IMG/VR virus record: IMGVR_UViG_3300026264_000006
Coordinates: 1 to 25,122 of that record
From: a virus
Length of the DNA: 25,122 bases
Direction: 5' to 3' (one strand)
Shown here: one piece after another, positions 21,513-25,122 of the stretch
Numbering within the stretch: position 1 is the stretch's first letter
Layout: every line of letters starts with the position of its first letter
The notes under the pieces: model-generated
Databases searched by the model: none
The model's input: the letters and a program-made list of their open reading frames with translations, nothing else
Told to the model about the DNA's origin: nothing
Position numbers and translations under genes: made by a program

Positions 21513-21706
21513 TGACGCTCTGCCCATTCCAAGAGCACCACACCGCTTGGGATCAGCGCCGATACGCCCCAGAGCATCAGCAGCAGGAAACGTTCATCCG
21601 CAGCCCATCCGCCAAGGACGGGAAGCCAGAACGGCTCCCATAGAATGAACGCGGTTAAGAGATAGAAAGCGATCTGCGGGATTGCCAAAGCGATGAACAG
21701 CTTCAT
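21509..21706 (-). CDS. Small two-helix membrane protein
   Basis: This 65-residue protein has hydrophobic helices at about 2-20 and 40-58, joined by a loop with Trp and Pro (WEPFWLPVLGGW). I prefer the ATG at 21706 (ATGA overlap with the gene upstream) to a frame reading from 21922 that would lie inside that gene. No homologue is recognised. It sits in the early/middle block rather than by the lysis genes, so an early membrane role such as exclusion is possible but unproven. Confidence 0.65.
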   Translation of the reverse strand: MKLFIALAIPQIAFYLLTAFILWEPFWLPVLGGWAADERFLLLMLWGVSALIPSGVVLLEWAERQ

Positions 21707-22194
21707 TGCGCCGCCTCCCGCTTCGCCGCCGCTATCCGGTCCTTGCAGGAGACGTGTGGTTCGCGGGATAGGGACCACAGCGTTATGTCGCGACCCCCTT
21801 TGTAAGAGCGGCGCTTCGTGACCTTGCCAGCCAATCCAACCCGCATACGTCCTGAGATAAGCTGGCTTGAGACACGCGACCCAATCGACTTGGAAACCGC
21901 CGCCGCGATATCGTCGGTGCACATTTCACCAGACAATGCCTTGAGGATTGCCGCATCCAACGCCGCCTTCTCGCTGGCTTCCCGATCTATCTTCTTAGAT
22001 GGCGGAACGCTGGATACCACCTTAACCGGAGTGCGGCCCATGTGACCCTCTTTCGCGGTGAGGGCTTTCATCGCCTTCGCGTATGCCGCCTCGTAGTGCT
22101 CTGGGTATGGCTCATTGCGCATTGTGAATACCGGGGCGCATTTGGTGGCCTTGCGGTGGAGTTGTTCGGTGTGGTGGCGTATTGCGAATGTCAT
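21703..22194 (-). CDS. Probable winged-helix DNA-binding protein
   Basis: This 163-residue protein has a basic N-terminus. Its C-terminal half (about 80-150) begins ALDAAILKALSGEMCTDDIA, continues AAAVSKSIGSRVSSQLISGRM and ends near RRSYKGGRDITLWSLS. This is the helix-helix-strand-strand order of a winged helix, with the final strand carrying the conserved Trp. It is probably a regulator of phage genes. Neighbours overlap by four bases on both sides. Start and stop are clear; no closer family is recognised. Confidence 0.62.
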   Translation of the reverse strand: MTFAIRHHTEQLHRKATKCAPVFTMRNEPYPEHYEAAYAKAMKALTAKEGHMGRTPVKVVSSVPPSKKIDREASEKAALDAAILKALSGEMCTDDIAAAVSKSIGSRVSSQLISGRMRVGLAGKVTKRRSYKGGRDITLWSLSREPHVSCKDRIAAAKREAAQ

Positions 22195-22373
22195 TGCTTG
22201 GCGTCCTTTCCTGCTGCGTTAATCGCCGCGTCGATAGCGGCCTGCGCAAAGCCGAGTTCGCGCATATCGCTGGGGTTGGCCCCGTCTGTCAGCATCCGGC
22301 TGCACTGGTCGATCTGCGCTTGCTGGGCGGGGGTGACTGTTTCGGGGAAATAGCGGTCGCTGGGTTGGGTCAT
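22191..22373 (-). CDS. Small helical protein, unknown function
   Basis: This 60-residue protein starts MTQPSDRYFPETVTPAQQAQ and has two helices (AQIDQCSRMLTDG and ELGFAQAAIDAAIN). The ATG at 22373 makes the ATGA overlap with the upstream gene; an alternative TTG at 22379 is less likely. No domain is recognised. It is part of a run of small genes overlapping by four bases, so it is probably translated. Confidence 0.6.
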   Translation of the reverse strand: MTQPSDRYFPETVTPAQQAQIDQCSRMLTDGANPSDMRELGFAQAAIDAAINAAGKDAKQ

Positions 22374-22603
22374 GGCCAAACCCTCCGATAGATCATCCGG
22401 GAGGCATTACGCCGCAAGTTGGGCTTAGCTTCTTTAGCCAGTAGGCCCCAGCGGCAAAGGTTGGACAAAGATGCTGAGACTGTTGACCGGGGCAATTCAC
22501 GACCAGCCCTCTGGGAGGCGATATGGGCGATTTGCTTTGTAGACATGGGCGCGATCACGCTGCTTAAAACAATACTCTCTGTCGGATTAAGTTTGCGGCT
22601 CAT
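22370..22603 (-). CDS. Small winged-helix/HTH regulator
   Basis: This 77-residue protein contains a clear HTH-type order. A helix (PTESIVLSSVIAPMSTKQIAH) leads to a recognition-type helix (RSTVSASLSNLCRWGLLAKE), then a short wing with basic residues (NLRRNASRMIYRRVW). This is the layout of MarR-like or MTH-type winged helices. It would bind DNA, probably as a dimer. ATGA overlaps at both ends place it in the early/middle operon. Target and sign of regulation are unknown. Confidence 0.65.
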   Translation of the reverse strand: MSRKLNPTESIVLSSVIAPMSTKQIAHIASQRAGRELPRSTVSASLSNLCRWGLLAKEAKPNLRRNASRMIYRRVWP

Positions 22604-22848
22604 GCGTCCACCTCACCTGCACTGGCGCGCTTCTTCCATTCAGCAGCAGCCGCCTCCGCACCCGCGAGACGCCACTGCAGTTCTTCAATTTTTTCCGCTT
22701 GAGCACGAAGCATGGCGGCGGCAGTTGACCGAGCGTCAGGGCCGCTCATTTTCCTCGCCATATCGTCCAGAGCGGCAGCCTCCCTAGCCACGTCTGTAGG
22801 CTCCAAACTCACACCCTTCACCTCGACTGAAACATGTATGCCCTTCAT
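22600..22848 (-). CDS. Small helical protein, partner of the GapR-like gene
   Basis: This 82-residue protein starts with a beta stretch (GIHVSVEVKGVSLEP). A long charged helix follows (DVAREAAALDDMARKMSGP and later AMLRAQAEKIEELQWRLAG). No known domain is recognised. It overlaps the GapR-like gene by four bases and is coupled to it. A role in that protein's activity is possible but unproven. Confidence 0.6.
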   Translation of the reverse strand: MKGIHVSVEVKGVSLEPTDVAREAAALDDMARKMSGPDARSTAAAMLRAQAEKIEELQWRLAGAEAAAAEWKKRASAGEVDA

Positions 22849-23081
22849 AGCCCCAGCGCCTCCTCGTACATGCTGAGAATAGCGTCACCTTCGGCGCGAG
22901 CGTCACGGTCCATCTTCCGGCGGGCGATTACCTTGCGGACAATGGCGGCATCGTATCCGCGCGATTTCAGGCCCGCGTAACGCTCCTTAATGAGTTCAGC
23001 GGTGTCGGCCTTCTCTGCCTCAAGGCGCTCAATAGCCTCTACCTCTTGGCGGAGTTCGTCGGGGGCTACTCGGTCGGTCAT
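22845..23081 (-). CDS. GapR-like (DUF2312) nucleoid-associated protein
   Basis: This 78-residue protein matches the family layout along its whole length. An N-terminal helix (LRQEVEAIERLEAEKADTAE) is followed by LIKERYAGLKSRGYD, AAIVRKVIARRKMDRDARAE, and a short C-terminal helix ending DAILSMYEEALGL. GapR of alphaproteobacteria forms dimers and tetramers that encircle overtwisted DNA ahead of replication and transcription machinery and help topoisomerases. A phage copy could bind phage DNA ahead of its fork or imitate the host protein. It overlaps both neighbours by four bases. Length is near that of chromosomal members (about 90), so it looks intact. Confidence 0.85.
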   Translation of the reverse strand: MTDRVAPDELRQEVEAIERLEAEKADTAELIKERYAGLKSRGYDAAIVRKVIARRKMDRDARAEGDAILSMYEEALGL

Positions 23082-23260
23082 TGGTCTGGGTCCGCCATGT
23101 CTGATACGTTGCTTACGAACCGCTCCACCGCCTTGCTGGTGTAGGGCTTATCGGTGTCGGTCAGAACGCCGCCCATAGTTACGACATCCGCCGCGACCGA
23201 TACCGGGGCATCCACCACGACTGACGCGGCTTTGACTGCTGATTTCAAAATTCCAAACAT
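23078..23260 (-). CDS. Conserved small phage protein with MFGxLK opening
   Basis: This 60-residue protein starts MFGILKSAVKAASVVVDAPV and continues SVAADVVTMGGVLTDTDKPY, ending with a charged helix. This exact layout (MFG-x-L-K, VAADVVTxGGxLTDxxxPY) is familiar from many phages, but its function is unknown to me. A good ribosome site (GGAGAG) lies eight bases before the ATG at 23260, which supports this start over the longer in-frame reading from 23503. Its stop overlaps the GapR-like gene as ATGA. Confidence 0.75.
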   Translation of the reverse strand: MFGILKSAVKAASVVVDAPVSVAADVVTMGGVLTDTDKPYTSKAVERFVSNVSDMADPDQ

Positions 23261-23291
23261 TAGGCTGTCTCTCCTGTGGGGTTGGCGCGGG

Positions 23292-23912
23292 TCATGCGTA
23301 GACTTCCGCGTATTGGTCGTCGGGGCTTGTCGGCATCCGCTTGAACGGCTCACCTCGCGGCGGCTCTGTGGCGGCTGCATCAAGGCTTTCTGCGGCTTCA
23401 TGGCGGGCGATAAAGTCGGCCTCGCGCAGCTTCGCCTTCTCCTCGCCCAGAAGGTCGCGATATGCGAAGAACAGAGCCGAGCGGTACTTGCGTATTGTCT
23501 CACGGCTAACCGCGCCGGACTTGATCAACTCAACTGCACCGCGCCCGTAAAGCCAGCCATCGGCCACGTCCTCGCCCGCGTTCATCCGCTTCGCCGCGAT
23601 GGCAACCGGGTCAAGGCTGGGGAATTTGCGCTGAGAGTGCAGAGCCTGCGATTTGTTCATGTTGCTGCAAGCTGCGCCAACCTCTGCAACGGTCGGCCAA
23701 GCGGCGGTTTTCATTTGGTAGTCAAGCTGGTTCGTGACCTTCGCCAGCCACGAAAGATAATCCGAGGCCGGGGCCATCTTGAGAATTACCCGCATCAGGG
23801 CGTTGATCTCTGCGGCCATCGCTTGCTCGTTTGCCTGCAATGCGCGGCGCGGGCTGTATCGGTCAAGCCAGAGGGTGAATTCGTCGGTCAGTGCTTCGGC
23901 GCGGGTGTTCAT
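23292..23912 (-). CDS. Replication-module protein, possible helicase-loader-like
   Basis: This 206-residue protein follows the DUF1376 gene with an ATGA overlap. It has a helical N-terminus with EINALMRVILKMAPASDYLSW then AWPTVAEVGAAC (about 72-83), a pattern similar to the helicase-interaction region of lambda P-like proteins. The C-terminal half is helical and charged (VSRETIRKYRSALFFAYRDL). The similarity is weak, and a role as partner of the replication initiator is an inference from position. A plain hypothetical protein is the fallback. Confidence 0.6.
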   Translation of the reverse strand: MNTRAEALTDEFTLWLDRYSPRRALQANEQAMAAEINALMRVILKMAPASDYLSWLAKVTNQLDYQMKTAAWPTVAEVGAACSNMNKSQALHSQRKFPSLDPVAIAAKRMNAGEDVADGWLYGRGAVELIKSGAVSRETIRKYRSALFFAYRDLLGEEKAKLREADFIARHEAAESLDAAATEPPRGEPFKRMPTSPDDQYAEVYA

Positions 23913-24817
23913 CGGTTCAACTCCGGGTTTGTTGCAAAGATTGCGTTGAGGTCTGGGCGAATGCGCTGACGGGGCGCGCCGTTCACCTGCTGGGGAATGA
24001 TTGCCGAGACAGCCGGGGCGTCACGAATTCCGGCGATTTTCTGCATCGGGGGGACGAAGTAACTCAGGCTGCTAGGCGGACCGTCGCCCTTCTGCCGCAT
24101 CGTCTGCGCCACGATTTCTAGGGCATCGCCTTCGCTGAAAGAGAGTTCACGGCGGGCCTTGTCGAACCTCATGAAGTCCGGCCCGTTGCCGACGATCTTG
24201 CCATTTGCTGTGACACCAGATGCGTCATGGCCTGCGGCAACCAAAACCTTCTCGCGAAAGGTCAGGTCCGCGCCCGCGCTATCATCATCAATCTTATCTC
24301 TTGGTATCTTGGTATCTTGGGTAGGATGCTCCCCAGATGCCTCCGCCGTATCATCCACGGTTGATACCGGATTGTTAGTTTCCAGTGGCTTATCGGAATT
24401 TACAGGCGTTTCCGGTTCTTGCGGTTGCGTTGCCTGAGTTCCACCACATGTGTCACCTTCATTTCCGCCACCTGCTTTCCGGTCGCTTTGGCCCTTCAAA
24501 AACTTCTCGGTTTTCGCGGCCTCTTTCGACAGTCTGGTGTTAGTCCATACCCCGCCGCCTACGTTGAAGAACGGCTCAAGCGTCGGGCGAATGCGGGACC
24601 TCCACAGCTTTGTTGAGCATCGGGAAACCCGCGCCAGCTTGCGGTCGTCGTCAGGCATGTTGCAGGCTTCACGCGACCACATGGCGTATAGGATCAGGTG
24701 GTATGCCCCGAACTCATCCGCCTCTAGGTCAAGCGTGTCGCGCAGGAATGCGTCAACCCAGATCGGGCAGGCATACTTCGTGCGCGCTTTCTGTGGGTTG
24801 TAGGTTTTGTCGCTCAC
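23909..24817 (-). CDS. DUF1376 (YdaU-like) replication protein
   Basis: This 302-residue protein has an N-terminal DUF1376 domain: an acidic opening, then FLRDTLDLEADEFGAYHLIL, YAMWSREACNMPDDDRKLAR and a strand-rich end (GGGVWTNTRLSKEAAK). The middle is a low-complexity linker (about 110-190). The C-terminus (about 195-300) contains a basic and helical patch. Such proteins are found in phage replication modules and are thought to take part in initiation at the phage origin. The start is a GTG at 24817 preceded by a strong GGAGG site six bases upstream, and it overlaps the RusA-like stop as GTGA. Confidence 0.78.
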   Translation of the reverse strand: MSDKTYNPQKARTKYACPIWVDAFLRDTLDLEADEFGAYHLILYAMWSREACNMPDDDRKLARVSRCSTKLWRSRIRPTLEPFFNVGGGVWTNTRLSKEAAKTEKFLKGQSDRKAGGGNEGDTCGGTQATQPQEPETPVNSDKPLETNNPVSTVDDTAEASGEHPTQDTKIPRDKIDDDSAGADLTFREKVLVAAGHDASGVTANGKIVGNGPDFMRFDKARRELSFSEGDALEIVAQTMRQKGDGPPSSLSYFVPPMQKIAGIRDAPAVSAIIPQQVNGAPRQRIRPDLNAIFATNPELNR

Positions 24818-25122
24818 TGCGCACCTCCGAGGGGGAACGTGGTCAGGGGAAGCACCTCAACGATTGTCTGCGCCTCACTGCCCCACATCTTGCGGCTTTC
24901 GGTCATGCAGACTTGGCTATCGTCGTTGAATGCGATACGATTAAGCCCGTCCTTGATGGCCTTCTCTATGTTGTCCAAGTCGGGCTTCTGGGTATGCGGC
25001 CCCCACAATGCGGCCTCGCGTCGCTTCTTGCTCCACGACTTCGCAGGCTCAAAGATGGCGGTGATTTTCAGGCGCACCGGTCCATCCAAGAGCGGGCATT
25101 TCTCAGCCATTGCGTATTGCCC
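24814..25122 (-). CDS. RusA-family Holliday junction resolvase, 5' end beyond the right edge
   Basis: At least 103 codons are open to the window edge, so the start is not visible. The ATG at 25110 is probably internal, because RusA proteins have an additional N-terminal strand. The C-terminal core is clear: a KSWSKKRREAALWGPHTQKP segment, then DLDNIEKAIKDGLNRIAFND and DSQV. This carries the conserved Asp pair of RusA (D-L-D-N and the later D-D), which binds magnesium and cuts four-way junctions formed during phage replication and recombination. It resolves branched DNA before packaging. The stop overlaps the DUF1376 start by four bases. Confidence 0.85.
   Translation of the reverse strand, partial: GQYAMAEKCPLLDGPVRLKITAIFEPAKSWSKKRREAALWGPHTQKPDLDNIEKAIKDGLNRIAFNDDSQVCMTESRKMWGSEAQTIVEVLPLTTFPLGGAQ

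Noticed and set aside
1-25122. CRISPR arrays, insertion sequences, integrase or repressor genes.
   Set aside because: Looked for on both strands; no regularly spaced repeat array, transposase, integrase or classical repressor motif is visible.

Overview
The window is one continuous stretch of a tailed-phage genome, or of a prophage. Almost every gene is on the minus strand, so it reads biologically from right to left. No tape measure, tail tube or sheath gene is visible. The gp10-like tail hub, SU10-type adaptor, P22/SU10-type portal, DUF5309-type capsid and right-handed beta-helix tail spike all point to a short-tailed (podovirus-like) virion. A GapR-like (DUF2312) protein and a base composition of about 60% GC suggest an alphaproteobacterial host, plausibly Rhodobacterales; that is inference. 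No integrase, repressor or host gene is visible, so lifestyle cannot be settled here.

Layout from right to left. (1) 25122-20291: an early/middle block of tightly overlapping genes (many 4-base ATGA overlaps). It holds a RusA-family resolvase running off the right edge, a DUF1376 replication-type protein, a GapR-like protein, two probable winged-helix proteins, a small membrane protein and a Cys-rich protein. (2) 20290-19643: 648 bases without a convincing gene, but full of structure: a candidate minus-strand promoter, a nearby weak hairpin/T-tract terminator, two dyads, a two-copy bipartite repeat and a tRNA T-arm-like element. (3) 19642-9316: terminase small and large subunits, adaptor, tail-fibre-like protein and assembly protein, gp10-like hub, small virion proteins, a DUF4214-bearing virion protein, a peptidase-headed ejection protein and a second ejection protein. 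(4) 8796-9380: two genes on the plus strand, a lipoprotein and a two-helix membrane protein, the only convincing genes on that strand. (5) 8672-1669: portal, small head protein, scaffold and major capsid, then small accessory proteins, a BppU-like protein and the tail spike. (6) 1676-1: a small basic protein, then the lysis cassette (holin, probable SAR endolysin, nested Rz/Rz1-type spanins) and a membrane protein running off the left edge.

The virion genes are split in an unusual order. Terminase is followed by tail and ejection genes, while portal, scaffold and capsid come after them. The junction carries a strong intrinsic terminator plus the antisense gene pair. A second strong terminator follows the capsid gene. 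With the promoter-then-terminator arrangement ahead of terminase, this suggests late expression is controlled by read-through or antitermination.

The most interesting points are the structured 648-base region, the antisense lipoprotein/membrane pair, the GapR-like protein and the zinc-peptidase-headed ejection protein. All family names come from motif recognition by eye; no database search was run.
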